Shown here in pieces: positions 44,423-54,539 of a DNA stretch of 64,000 nucleotides. Position numbers and translations under genes: made by a program. Source of the DNA: Calamus simplicifolius (lineage: Eukaryota; Streptophyta; Magnoliopsida; Arecales; Arecaceae); assembly GCA_900491605.1 (NCBI GenBank), contig UESW01004014.1:320266-384265 (forward strand), read 5' to 3'. The notes under the pieces were generated by a model, which worked only from the letters and a program-made list of their open reading frames with translations, did no database searches and had not been told where the DNA came from. Every line of letters starts with the position of its first letter. The first letter of the stretch is position 1.

Positions 44423-44435
44423 CCCTTTTATAGGG
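44423..44435 (-). promoter_or_regulatory. Candidate TATA box in the Tat-2 3' LTR
   Basis: The - strand reads CCTATAAAAGGG. The same word is conserved in the 5' LTR at 51,678-51,690. Confidence 0.6.
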
Positions 44436-44749
44436 GGTGACGCTGGCACGATCACGTGGGTCTGCATCCCATCAGCCGGTGGAGCCATTGGATTGTCGGA
44501 TCTGGTGCTATCGGGCGGCGCATGTTGGCGCTGCGGTGCGCATCGGCGCTGTCGGGCGCTGTCGGGCGGCGCGCATCAGAGGAACAAATTCTTGAACCGT
44601 TGGGGCTGATCTGGCGGGAACCAGGGGTTCCGTCTTGTCGGGGCCGAGCTGGGTCGACCTAAGATGGCTGGGGCCTATCCCGCCGGCAAGGCAGTGCCAG
44701 GGTGGGGCCGAATCGGCGGACTTTGAGACGACGAGGCCGAGTCGGGCTG

Positions 44750-45035
44750 GCCGGGGACAGCCTTGGCCGACTCGGCGGGACAGGTGACGCCGGGGCCGAG
44801 TCAGGCCGGCCGGGGATGGCCTTGGCCGACTCGGTGGGACAGGAGTCGCCGGGGCCGAGTCGGGCCGGCCTGGGATGGCCTTGGCCGACTCGGCGGGACT
44901 GGAGACGCCGGGGCTGAGTCGGGCCGGCCGGGGATGGACTTGGCCGACTCGGCGGGACTGGAGATGCCGGGGCCGAGTCGGGCTGGCCTGGGATGGCCTT
45001 GGCCGACTCGGCGGGACTGGAGACGCCGGGGCCAA
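44750..45035. repeat. 59-bp tandem array in the Tat-2 3' LTR, about five units
   Basis: CCTTGGCCGACTCGGCGGGA or variants recur at about 44,761, 44,820, 44,879, 44,938 and 44,997, exactly 59 bases apart. The partner LTR has the same array at about 52,010-52,285. Confidence 0.92.
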
Positions 45036-45662
45036 CTAGCAATGCGCCGGGGCCGGCTAGCTTGGAGACGCCGTGGCCGGCTAGCAATGTGCCGGGGCCG
45101 GCTAGCTTGGAGACGCCGGGGCCGGCTAGCAATGTGCCGGGGCTGGCTAGCTTGGAGACGCCGTGGCCGGCTAGCAATGTGCCGGGGCCGGCTAGCTTGG
45201 AGAGGCCGTGGCCGGCTAGCTTGGAGATGCCGGGGCCGGCTAGCTTGGAGATGCCGTGGCCGGCTAGCAATGTGCCGGGGCCGGCTAGCTTGGAGACGTC
45301 GTGGCAGGCTAGCAATGTGCTGGGGCTGGCTAGCTTGGAGAGGCTGTGGCCGGCTAGCAATGTGCTGTGGCCGGCTAGCTTGGAGACGCCGTGGCCGGCT
45401 AGCAATGTGCCGGGGCCGGCTAGGAATGTGCTGGGGCCGACTAGCTTGGAGAGGCCGTGGCCGGCTAGCAATGTGCTGGGGCCGGCTAGCTTGGAGATGC
45501 TGGGGCCGGCTAGCTTGGAGACGCCGGTGCCGGCTAGGAATGTGCCGGGGCCGGCTAGCTCGGAGATGCCGCGGCCGGCCAGGAATGTGCCGGGGCCGGC
45601 TAGCTTGGAGACGACGTGGCTGGCTAGGAATGTGCCGGGGCCGGCTAGCTTGGAGAGGCCGA
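45036..45662. repeat. Alternating 21/24-bp minisatellite in the Tat-2 3' LTR
   Basis: Two related units alternate irregularly: a 24-base unit with CTTGGAGACGCCG and a 21-base unit with CAATGTGCCGGGG, each followed by GCCGGCTAG. More than twenty units occur. Both lengths are divisible by three, so several long frames stay open on both strands (up to ~350 codons). They are repeat artefacts. The array is GC-rich and full of GCTAGC and GCCGGC palindromes. Confidence 0.93.
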
Positions 45663-45699
45663 TCTTGACGGGTGTCGGCCTTGATGTGCCGGCCTCGGG

Positions 45700-45890
45700 G
45701 GCCGGCACTGGAGCCTGTCGGCCTTTGGCCAGCGCTGGATGCTAGCGCTGGAGGCCGACGCTGGAGGCCGACGCTGGAAGCCGACGCTGGAGCTGACGCT
45801 GGAGTCTGTCGGCCTTTGGCTAGCGCTAGGGGCTGGCGCTGGAAGCCGTCGCTGGAGGCCGACACTGGAGGCCGTCGCTGGCGTTAGAGT
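45700..45890. repeat. Short GCTGGAGGCCGAC-type minisatellite in the Tat-2 3' LTR
   Basis: Words of about 12-18 bases (GACGCTGGAGGCC and variants) repeat about ten times. The matching stretch in the 5' LTR is 52,880-53,070. Confidence 0.85.
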
Positions 45891-45947
45891 CTGGGCCTTT
45901 GAGGCCGTCCAAAAATTTCATTTTTCATGGGTCAACTGGCCCCATCA

Positions 45948-45966
45948 AATGCCCCCCACACTCCTT
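45948..45966 (-). promoter_or_regulatory. Polypurine tract of Tat-2
   Basis: The - strand reads AAGGAGTGTGGGGGGCATT immediately before the TG of the 3' LTR. Confidence 0.75.
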
Positions 45967-46129
45967 GAGCTTGCGTGCCCCGCATCGGCTAAGCGAAAGG
46001 AGTGGACTTTTACCTTGGTACCTTGCGCTGCCTTGGATGGACGTCTGCGTGCCTTCTTTGGCTAGCTGAGGGTGGCCAGTAATTCTCTCCCAACGTGGGG
46101 TCTGGGAGTGAATCCCGGGGGGTGACCTG

Positions 46130-46860
46130 AGAGCTGGGCGTCGTCAGGTCCCTTTTGAATCGCCTCGGGGGTACGGAACCTCTGCGAGGGGTGACTCAGC
46201 CGGGTACGGAGCCTTTAGAGTTTTAACCAACTCGGGGGCACCACCGTGCCAGAGCCGAGTGGTGTCCCATGGGCCGCGATGCCAGTGAGCTCCTTTTGAA
46301 CCAGCCTGGGGTTTGTGTTCCGCCCAAGTGGCGACTCAGTCGGGTACGGAGCTTTTAGGGTCTTAACCGACTCGGGGGCACCGCCGTGCCGGAGCCGAGT
46401 GGTGTCCCATGGGCCGCGATGCCAGTGAGCTCCTTTGGAACCAGCCTGGGGGTTTGTGTCCCGCCCAAGTGGCGACTCAGCCGAGTACAGAGCCTTTAGG
46501 GTCTTAACCGACTTGGGGGCACCGCCGTGCCGGAGCCGAGTGGTGTCCCGTGGGCCGCGATGCCAGTGAGCTCCTTTTGAACCAGCCTGGGGGTTTGTGT
46601 TCTGCCCAAATGGCAACTCAGCCGGGTATGGAGCCTTTAGGGTCTTAACCGACTCGGGGGCACCGCCGTGCCGGAGCCGAGTGGTGTCCCATGGGCCGTG
46701 ATGCCAGTGAGCTCCTTTGGAACCAGCCTGGGGGTTTGCGTTCCGCCCAAGTGGCGACTCAGCCGGGTATGGAGCCTTTAGGGTCTTAACCGACTCAGGG
46801 GCACCACCGTGCCGGAGCCGAGTGGTGTCCCGTGGGCCGCGATGCCAGTGAGCTTCTTTT
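46130..46860. repeat. ~141-bp tandem array in the Tat-2 3' region, about five units
   Basis: CTCGGGGGCA or variants occur at 46,231, 46,371, 46,512, 46,653 and 46,794, spaced 140, 141, 141 and 141. On the - strand a 226-codon frame made of 47-residue repeats (KGAHWHRGPRDTTRLRHGGAP-like) stays open across the array. It sits in the same place as the 99-bp array of Tat-1 but has no similarity to it that I can see. Confidence 0.93.
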
Positions 46861-46939
46861 GGGAGACTTGCGCAAGGGAAGACAAACTGCGTCACCAGAA
46901 AGGACCTTTTTCTTTATTGCTTATGCCTCTGGGGGTACA

Positions 46940-47960
46940 TCATTGATAATATCGACAGAGGTTGTCCGCATTCCAGGTACGTGGAATGGGCTTTCCGTCA
47001 AGCTCTTCTAGTTTGTATGCCCCCGGTGGAACGCCTCGGCGACACGGTAGGGACCTTCCCAGTTGGGGGATAGCTTGCCCCCCTCGGTAGGCTTTGATAC
47101 CTCGGCCTTTCGTAGCACCAAGTCTCTGCGGCGAAAACCTTGGGACGAACCCGAGCGTTGTAGTACTTGGCCGCTCGCTGGCGAAAGGTCGCCATGCGCA
47201 GTCTCGCTCTGTCATGCGCCTCGTCGATGAAGTCTAGGTTGGCCCGAATCAGCGCGTGGTTGCCTTCCTCACTGAAGGACTCCACACGTGGGCTGGGCAA
47301 TCCGATCTCGACGGGGATGACGGCCTCGGATCCGAACGAGAGGATGAAAGGAGTTTCGCCCATCGGGGCTCTGGGCGTTGTGTGGTAAGCCCATATCACA
47401 CTGGGGAGCTCTTCTACCCAGTGTCCTTTGGAGCCGTCCAGGCGAGTCCTGAGCCCTCTGAGGATGGTGCGGTTCATGACCTCAGCCTCCCCGTTGGTCT
47501 GGGGGTTGCCGACGGAGGTGAATTGGTGGCGAATGCCTAGCTCCTCGCAGAAAGTTTTGAATGCCTCGTTGTTGAACTGGCGACCGTTGTCCGTGACGAG
47601 GGTGTGAGGCAAGCCAAAGCGGCATATGATCGACTTCCAGAAGAAAGCCTTAACTTTGCTCTCGGTGATTTTGGCCAACGCCTCGACCTCGACCCACTTG
47701 GTGAAGTAGTCGATGGCGACCAGCAAGAATCTCCGCTGTCCTGAAGCTGGGGGGAACGGTCCAAGGATGTCCATTCCCTACTGGGCGAAGGGCCACGGAG
47801 CCGAGAGTGGGCTCAGCGGGGCAGGTGGCTGACGCTGGCAGCCGTCGCACCTTTGAACTAGCTTGGCCGCGTCCTCCTTCATAGTGAGCCAGAAATACCC
47901 ATGACGGAGAGCCTTCTGGGCCAAGGATCTGCCCCCCAGATGATTCCCGCAAATGCCCTC
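46940..47960 (-). pseudogene. Tat-2 integrase
   Basis: The zinc part (HEGICGNHLGG, LVQRCDGCQRQ) is at the end of the frame 47,778-48,740. An in-frame TAG follows PWPFAQ, where Tat-1 has Trp. The core (47,774 downward) has MDILG, VTDNGRQFN and NPQTNGEAEVMNR with the D-D-E residues, then WAYHTTPRAPMGETPF. A frameshift near 47,130, after RPKVFA, moves the C-terminal part (KLEELDGKPIPRTWNADNL) to another frame ending near 46,940. Confidence 0.9.
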
Positions 47961-48249
47961 GTGGATTTCTCTGAGGATGTAGTCAGCATCGGCGGGGCCT
48001 ACGCACTTAAGCAACGGGTAGGAGAATGACCTTCTGTATAGGCGCTCGTCGAGGAGGATGAACTTGGGGGCCCTCCACTTGAGCAATCTGGCTTCGTTGC
48101 GATCGTCAGGGAGGGTGCCGTCGGTGAGGTAGCAGACATAGGCATCCATCCATGTAGGTTCCGGGGTGAGCAGGAGGACTTCCTCCCCGCCCTCTACACT
48201 GGGCCTTTCTAGATATTCGATGTAGGCGTCCCTTGTCAGGCCGTCGGCA

Positions 48250-48640
48250 GAGGTAGCCAGTCGAGAGAGGATGTCAGCCTTTGCGTTTTTGCTCCAGGGG
48301 ATGTAACTGATGCTGAAGTAAGGCAGCAAGGAGGTCAAGAGTTGAACCTTTTTCAGATATTGCGCCATAACAGGGTCGCGCGCCTCATACTCTCTGTTGA
48401 TTTGCCCGGAGACGAGTTGCGAGTCTGTGTAGGCTCTGAGGTGCTTTGCTCCAACCTCCTGGGCTAATCTTAACCCGGCCAGGAGGGCTTCGTACTTCGC
48501 CTGGTTGTTGGTGGCTTCAAAAAGAAATCTCAGGGCGCATTCGGTTCTTTCTCCTTTCGGCCCGGCAAGGATGAGGCCGGCTCCACTTCCTTGAGAATTT
48601 GATGCGTCGTCTACGTGGAGGATCCATGTCTTTCCATCAT
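48250..48640 (-). pseudogene. Tat-2 second RNase H (aRNH) with a changed catalytic Glu
   Basis: Motifs are WILHVDDASN, NNQAKYEALLAG, RAYTDSQLV and KNAKADILSRLA. The second motif has Lys where Tat-1 has the catalytic Glu (QAEYEAL). GAG to AAG is one transition. The frame 47,778-48,740 is otherwise open and also carries the linker (WMDAYVCYLTDGTLP, LYRRSFSYP). Confidence 0.88.
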
Positions 48641-48779
48641 CTCTCAGCTCGGGCTTGGGCTGCTCCCCGGGGACCTCCTTGAGATCTTCCTCCGCCCAAG
48701 TGCACTCGATCAGGAAGTCGGCCAGGACCTGGGACTTCAAGGCCGGTCGTGCTTGGAAAGAGATGTCGAACTCCCCCAG

Positions 48780-49110
48780 CTTGATGGCCCATTTGGCGAG
48801 TTGACCCGAAGTATCCGGACGGGCCAGGATGGCTCGGAGAGGTTAGTCCGTGAGCACCACGATAGGATGGGCTTGGAAATACGGGCGAAGACGCCGGGCG
48901 GAAACTATCAAGGCGAAAATGACTTCTCTGTCTTGGAATACCTGACCTTGGCGTCGTGCAGAACCTTGCTCACATAGTAGACTGGCCTTTAGGTTCCGTC
49001 AGCATCTAGGCGCACCAGGACTGAGCTGACGGCTTCTGAGGAGACGGCTAAGTAAAGGAAAAGACTCTCCCGTCTCTCGGCTTGGAGAGGAGCGGTGGGG
49101 AGGACAGGAA
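48780..49110 (-). pseudogene. Tat-2 first RNase H
   Basis: SLFLYLAVSSEAVSSVLVRLDADGT ends in TAA near 48,989. Downstream RPVYYVSKVLHDAKVRYSKTEK continues in the same frame until another shift near 48,930. Tat-1 keeps this boundary open. Confidence 0.8.
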
Positions 49111-50060
49111 CGCCTTTAAGCCGTCGAAAGCTTCCTGGCAGTCGTCCGTCCATGTGAAACCGTTCACCTTCTGCAGGGCCTTGAAGAAAGGCAAGCACCT
49201 CTCTGCCGATCTAGAGAGGAAACGACTTAGCGCCGCTATCCTTCCCATTAGCCATTGCACTTCCTTCTTGTTGGACGGTGGCCTCATGTCAAGTATGGCA
49301 CTGATCTTCTCTGGGTTCGCCTCGATTCCATGCTGGGTCACCATAAAGCCCAGAAATTTACCTGCCGTGACCCCAAAAGCACACTTCTTAGGGTTCAGCT
49401 TGACTTGGAAGCGACGGAGGTTGTTAAAAGTTTCTTCCAGGTCGAAGATGTGGTCGGCATCACGGGTGCTCTTCGTCAGCATGTCGTCCACATAGACTTC
49501 CATGTTTCGGCCGAGCTGGTTATGGAACACCTTGTTCATCAGCCGCTGATAGATCGCTCCCGCATTCTTGAGGCCGAAAGGCATCACCTTGTAACAGTAA
49601 ATGCCTTTCTCTGTCACGAAGGAGGTGTGCTCCTCGTCGCTAGGGTCCATCCTTATCTGGTTGTATCCGGAGAAGGCGTCCATGAAGCTGAGAAGCTCGT
49701 GACCAGAGGTGGAATCGACCAGCTAGTCAATTCTTGGCAAGGGGAAGCTGTCCTTTGGGCATGCCTTGTTGAGGTCAGTGAAGTCTATACATATCCTCCA
49801 GCTCCCGTTTGCCTTGCGCACCATGACTACGTTGGCCAGCTAGCTCGGGTAGTGCGCCTCCCGGATGTGGCCAGCGCTGATCAACTTGTTGACTTCTTCA
49901 TCAATCGCCCTTTGTCGGTCGGGGGCAAAGCTCCTCTTCTTTTGACGGATTGGACGGTGGTGCGGGTCGATGTTAAGTTTGTGGGTGATGACTTCCGGAG
50001 AAATGCCGGGCATATCGGACGCTGACCAGGCGAATACATCCGAGTTAGCCCGCAGGAAAG
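49048..50060 (-). pseudogene. Tat-2 reverse transcriptase
   Basis: From SFAPDRQRAIDEEVNKL, the frame meets TAG at REAHYPS*LANVV (Trp in Tat-1) and another TAG at PRID*LVD (Gln in Tat-1). The frame 49,048-49,683 then holds [42 protein letters not shown] and GKFLGFMV uninterrupted. Both stops are single transitions. Confidence 0.92.
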
Positions 50061-50345
50061 CTAAGAGGTGCTCCCGGTCCTCCAAGGGAAGGAGCCCGCC
50101 CACACGGACGGTCCTTGCTGGGTCATCGCTGAGAGGGAAAGTCAGGAGGTGCTCGGCTGGCTCCCCTCTGTTGGCGGAATCTCTAGGGTCAGACGCCTCC
50201 AGGGCCGGGTCGGCCTCTAGAGGGCTCGATGCCGCATGATAGCAAGGTAAGACCGGGCTTATCTCCCCGCGCATTTCTCCAACTCCCTCGCTGGTGGGGA
50301 ACTGCACCAATAGACGTCGGGTGGAGATAACCGCATCCAAAAGAT

Positions 50346-51026
50346 TTAGGCCGAACACCCAAGAATGGCGTTGTATGCCAAAGGGACCCTCACAACTAGG
50401 AATTTCATGATCACGGTGCTTTGGCATGGCGGGGTTCCGGCCGTCACGGGCAAGGATATTTTGCCCTCGACCCTCACAGAATCTCCGATGAATCCAACTA
50501 GCGGGGTCGCCACGGGCTGAAGGGAGTCAACAGATAAACCCATCCGAACAAAGGCGTCGTAAGTAAGGATGTCAGCTGAGCTGCTACTATCAACTAAAAT
50601 CCTTTTTACAGGGTGCTTGGTGATCGTCATAGCGACGACTACGCCTTCGTTGTTTACATTTTCCATTACAACCGTCTCCCCCCGGGGCATTACATTATTT
50701 GGAGCATCCTCCCCCCTCTGCCGCTTGAATGCAGAGGCTGACCCCCCAGGACACCATCTCGACGGTCCGCTCTGTGGGGGTGTTTCGATGGCGGCTTGAG
50801 CTGGTGGAGGCCCCATGATGGCCGGCAGCGGCTGTGGCGTCTTCTGTACATACTTGCCGAGGTAGCCCCGCTGGATGAGCTCCTCGATAGCCCGTTTCAA
50901 ACTGTAGCAGCTGTCGGTGTCGTAGCCGTAGTCCCGATGGAATCGATAGTAGCGGCTTCTGTCGCGGGATACACCCTTCTTCATGGGGGGAGGACGTTGA
51001 AGGTAGGGCTCGCCCTCGATCTCCAT
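50346..51026 (-). pseudogene. Tat-2 gag tail and protease
   Basis: The frame begins near MEIEGEPYLQRPPP and carries the motif YYRFHRDYGYDTDSCYSLKR with IEELIQRGYLGKYV, the conserved gag C-terminal zinc-like motif of this lineage. The protease follows: VKRILVDSSSSADILTYDAF, where the active-site Asp-Ser-Gly is Asp-Ser-Ser (Tat-1 has DSG), and later AYNAILG. A lesion near 50,350 breaks the link to RT. Confidence 0.85.
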
Positions 51027-51384
51027 CAGGATGTGGGGGATCGAGGGGCAAGGAGAGAGGTGAGCTTACCCTCATCGGGGATAGGGCTCCGGCGCCTGTT
51101 GTCGGACCGGCGAGGGGGGTCGGATCGGCGATGGCGAGGAGGTCCGCTCGGCTCAGGGCGAGCGGATTGTGACGCTCAATTGGAGGGCGACGTCCGCCGG
51201 CGGGCCGGCAGCCGGAGGGCTGGTAGCAGGGGGATTGGCCTCCTACTGTCTAGTTGGCGGGGGGAGCCCCGCCGGACAGCTGACGGAGGCGTCCTGGTCT
51301 CGTGTCACCACCATGGCTTCTAGAAGAAGAGAGGGATGGAAGGTGTAGCTCAGGGAAGATGCTCACTACTTTTCTTATGCACCC
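51027..51384 (-). pseudogene. Tat-2 gag start, capsid region deleted
   Basis: An ATG near 51,315 (MVVTRDQD) matches the gag start of Tat-1 (MVTTRTKG). Only about 370 bases separate it from the zinc-like motif, against about 1,440 in Tat-1, and no capsid motif (DPYDGTTDPLDHL) is present. I infer an internal deletion of about 1.1 kb. Confidence 0.7.
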
Positions 51385-51404
51385 CCCTTCCTGGCGCACC
51401 AATC
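51385..51404 (-). promoter_or_regulatory. Primer-binding site region of Tat-2
   Basis: The - strand reads GATTGGTGCGCCAGGAAGGG directly inside the 5' LTR, one base different from Tat-1. Confidence 0.65.
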
Positions 51405-51677
51405 TGATGACGCTCGATCACCCCTCCTGGACGTCGGGAACGGGGGCTCTTCTTCTTCACCGGATCACCTGCAAAGAAGTCCCAAGACCGGAGAGGGTTC
51501 TTCGGTGGGACCCTCCGACGTCCAAGTTAGTGACAGAGGTCACAGTAGAGAAGGAGCTCGAGAGAGCTCTTGAGGAGGGAGAGGTCTCAGAAGGATCAGG
51601 TAGTTTCTTTGAGAGTTAGGGCATTGAGTGTGTAAAATGTGTGTTAAAATGCCTTACCCGATTCTTGACGTAGTTTA

Positions 51678-51690
51678 CCCTTTTATAGGG
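51678..51690 (-). promoter_or_regulatory. Candidate TATA box in the Tat-2 5' LTR
   Basis: CCTATAAAAGGG on the - strand, conserved between both LTRs, in the position expected to drive the element. Confidence 0.6.
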
Positions 51691-52009
51691 GGTGACGCTG
51701 GCACGATCACGTGGATCTGTGTCCCATCAGCCGACGGGGCCGTTGGATTGTCGGATCTGATGCTATCGGGCGGCGCATGTTGGCGCTGCGGTGCGCATCG
51801 GCGCTGTCGGGCGCGTCGAGCGGCGTGCGTCAGAGGAACGGATTCTTGAACCGCTGGGCTGATCTGGCGGGAACCGGGGGTCCTGTCTTGTTGGGGCCGA
51901 GCTGGGTCGACCTGAGATGGCTGGGGCCTATCCCGCCGGCAAGGCAGTGCCGGGGTGGGGCCGAATCGGCGGGCTTGGAGACGACGAGGCCAAGTCGAGC
52001 TGACCGGGG

Positions 52010-53070
52010 ATGGCCTTGGCCGACTCGGCGGGACAGGGGACGCCGGGGCTGAGTCGGCCGGCCGGGGACGGCCTTGGCCGACTCGGCAGGACAGGAGTCG
52101 CCGGGGCCGAGTCGGGCCGGCCGGGGATGGCCTTGGCCGACTCGGCGGGACTGGAGACGCCGGGGCCGAGTCGGGCCGTCCGGGGATAGCCTTGGCCGAC
52201 TCGGCGGGACTGGAGACGCCGGGGCCGAGTCGGGCCGACCGAGGATAGCCTTGGCCGACTCGGCGGGACTGGAGACGCCGGGGCCAACTAGCAATGCGTC
52301 GGGGCCGGCTAGCTTGGAGACGCCGTGGCCGGCTAGCAATGTGCCGGGGCCGGCTAGCAATGTGCCGGGGCCGGCTAGCTTGGAGACGCCGGGGCCGGCT
52401 AGGAATGTGCCAGGGCCGGCTAGCTTGGAGACGTCGTGGCCGGTTAGCAATGTGCCGGGGCTGGCTAGCTTGGAGAGGCCGTGGCCGGCTAGCAATGTGC
52501 CGGGGCCGGCTAGCTTGGAGACGCCGTGGCCGGCTAGCAATGTGCCGGAGCCGGCTAGCTTGGAGAGGCCGTGGCCGGCTAGCAATGTGCCGGGGCCGGC
52601 TAGCTTGGAGACGCCGGGGCCGGCTAGGACTGTGCCGGAGCCGACTAGCTTGGAGAGGCCGTGGCCGGCTAGCAATGTGCTGGGGCCGGCTAGCTTGGAG
52701 AGGCCGTGGCCGGCTAGCAATGTGCTGGGGCCGGCTAGCTTGAAGACGCCGGGGCCGGCTAGGAATGTGCCGGGGCCAGCTAGCTCGGAGACGCCGCGGC
52801 CGGCCAGGAATGTGCCGGGCCGGCTAGCTTAGAGAGGCCGGCCTTGGCGGGTGTCGGCCTTTGATGTGCCGGCCTCGGAGGCTAGCGCTGGAGCCTGTCG
52901 GCCTTTGGCCAGCACTGGATGCTGGCGCTGGAGGCCGACGCTGGAGGCCAACGCTGGAAGCCGACGCTGGAGCTGACGTTGGAGTCCGTCGGCCTTTGGC
53001 TAGCGTTGGGGGCTGGCGCTGGAAGCCGTCGCTGGAGGCCGACGCTGGAGGCCATCGCTGGCGTTAGAGT
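52010..53070. repeat. Minisatellite block in the Tat-2 5' LTR
   Basis: 59-bp units (about 52,010-52,285), alternating 21/24-bp units (52,286-52,830) and short GACGCTGGAGGCC-like units (52,880-53,070), in the same order as the other LTR but with different copy numbers. Confidence 0.92.
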
Positions 53071-53126
53071 CTGGGCCTTTGGGGCCGTCCAAAAATTTAT
53101 TTTTATGGGATCAACTGACCCCATCA

Positions 53127-53131
53127 TGGAC
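53127..53131. other. Target-site duplication of Tat-2, right copy
   Basis: TGGAC, identical to 44,146-44,150. Confidence 0.93.
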
Positions 53132-54360
53132 CGTTTTTGATTTGGACAGTGAGCTCCCCAGTTCATTTTGAGTTGGAGAAGATTTAAACCTGTGAGGTGT
53201 GCCAATTCAATGATACCGTGGGGTCTGCAGCTATATGGGCTAATTTAAATTTAGACATGATGTGCGTGTATGAAATTATATTTGAGCTCCAAGTATTATA
53301 AGTATGGATCACGGATCTCAAATATTAACAGTAAATTCTCAATCGTTCGCTAAGTTAGCTTCGAAGGTTTATCTTAGGCTTTCATTTTAATTTTAGAGCT
53401 GTTTGATACTTAGGTCTAGTCATGTTGTTGTGCAGTGCTTGTCATATAGCAGTTCCTATTTATATTAAGACTTTGAAAGTAATGCCATCTGGCGTCAAAT
53501 TTTGGTTGGTTGAAAGGATGCATGATAGGTTGGAATAAGTTATTAATTTCATAACATATTTATTAGACACCAATGGGATGATATGAGGAACTTGCAGGAT
53601 ATATGAATGGATGTATTAGATGTCCCAATGAAACGTGAGCATTTGTGGATGGCTTGTGTCTCTACCTATATTCGTATATGACTCTCAAAATGAAACCCTG
53701 CATGAACAAAGGTTTGAATGCCGTTTTGCATTTTTTTTTTTTTTTTGTTTCGAATTCAAGTATTATCACACAAAAATCCATTCATCAACAAACCTAGAAC
53801 CCATTTGTAGCTAGAGTTGAAATCAAAGTAGTAATTTGGTTCAGGCTTCAAATTCGAACCTCATCTTATGTCTCTTTTATATAAATTTATGTATGCATTT
53901 CCTTCTTTATCTCATCAGTTTGGTATTAAAATTATAATCTTTTTAAGGTAAAAATATACTTTTGATTCTTCAATTTTTAATCAAAATTTATTTTAGTCTT
54001 CATTCTTTCAATTGCTATAGTTTAGTCCTATAAATTTTAAGAACATTTAATTATATTAAAATATTTAAAATTAATAAAATAATTAATATGTCATTTTTGA
54101 ATGAACACGCGCGTAAATTGATTGGCTGATAAGAAGATATGCCTGTTATTTCTTGAATTTTAGTTGATCCCATGCAATAAAATATAAAAAATGTAATATT
54201 TTTATAATAAAACATCAAATTATAACAACCAATAATTTGATACTTAAAAAAAAATTTTAGGCCAAAGTTCAACAGTTTCTAAGGGTTTATTTTTACTTTT
54301 TTTTAAAAAAAAAATGTCTCTCTCAATCAAATCTTGTCCCATCCTTGCATGAAAAGATTA
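53132..54360. other. Spacer, no gene recognised
   Basis: AT-rich with a T run near 53,731. No ORF with a recognisable domain. Confidence 0.5.
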
Positions 54361-54539
54361 AGGCTGTGTTTGATATGATGGATAAGGGGAGATATCCCTC
54401 CTTATCTCTAAATGCTATAGCTACAGGGGGATAGTGCTGAAAAAGTTTAAAAAGGTGCTTATCCCCTCAGCTATCCTCTGAATAAATGCTATCCTGTACA
54501 TTTATCCAGGGATAGCCAAAAAGCTATCAAACACAGCCT
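54361..54539. mobile_element. MITE, 179 bp
   Basis: A perfect 15-bp terminal inverted repeat: AGGCTGTGTTTGATA at 54,361-54,375 and its complement at 54,525-54,539. The interior has further mirrored words (GGATAAG / TTATCC, CTATC / GATAG). The flanks TTA / AGA or TAA / TAG leave open a Tourist-like 3-bp target site with one mismatch. No coding capacity. Confidence 0.8.

Larger units (their letters stand above)
44151..45947 (-). repeat. 3' LTR of Tat-2 (1,797 bp)
   Basis: On the - strand it begins TGATGGGGCCAGTTGACC and ends ...GAGCATCATCA. Compared with the 5' LTR, the first ~126 aligned + strand bases differ at about 13 sites by eye, all transitions. About 75 bp longer than its partner, because of copy-number differences in the minisatellites. 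Confidence 0.95.
44151..53126 (-). mobile_element. Tat-2: complete-length Tat-lineage Ty3/Gypsy element with target-site duplication TGGAC
   Basis: LTRs at 44,151-45,947 and 51,405-53,126 begin and end TG...CA. The five bases TGGAC lie directly outside both ends (44,146-44,150 and 53,127-53,131), so the boundaries are firm. The length is 8,976 bp. The internal region reads on the - strand: zinc motif and protease, RT, RNase H, aRNH, integrase, 3' tandem array, polypurine tract. The gag capsid part is missing, and many codons are changed to stops, so the element cannot mobilise itself. LTR ends, primer site and domains are closely related to Tat-1. Confidence 0.96.
51405..53126 (-). repeat. 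5' LTR of Tat-2 (1,722 bp)
   Basis: Begins (+ strand) TGATGACGCTCGATCACC and ends GACCCCATCA. It has the same internal order as its partner: TATA word, then 59-bp, 21/24-bp and short GC-rich minisatellites. Confidence 0.95.

Noticed and set aside
44659..45865. Several 250-354-codon ORFs on both strands
   Set aside because: All are made by 21- and 24-bp repeats in the Tat-2 LTR, divisible by three. No start context or domain supports them.
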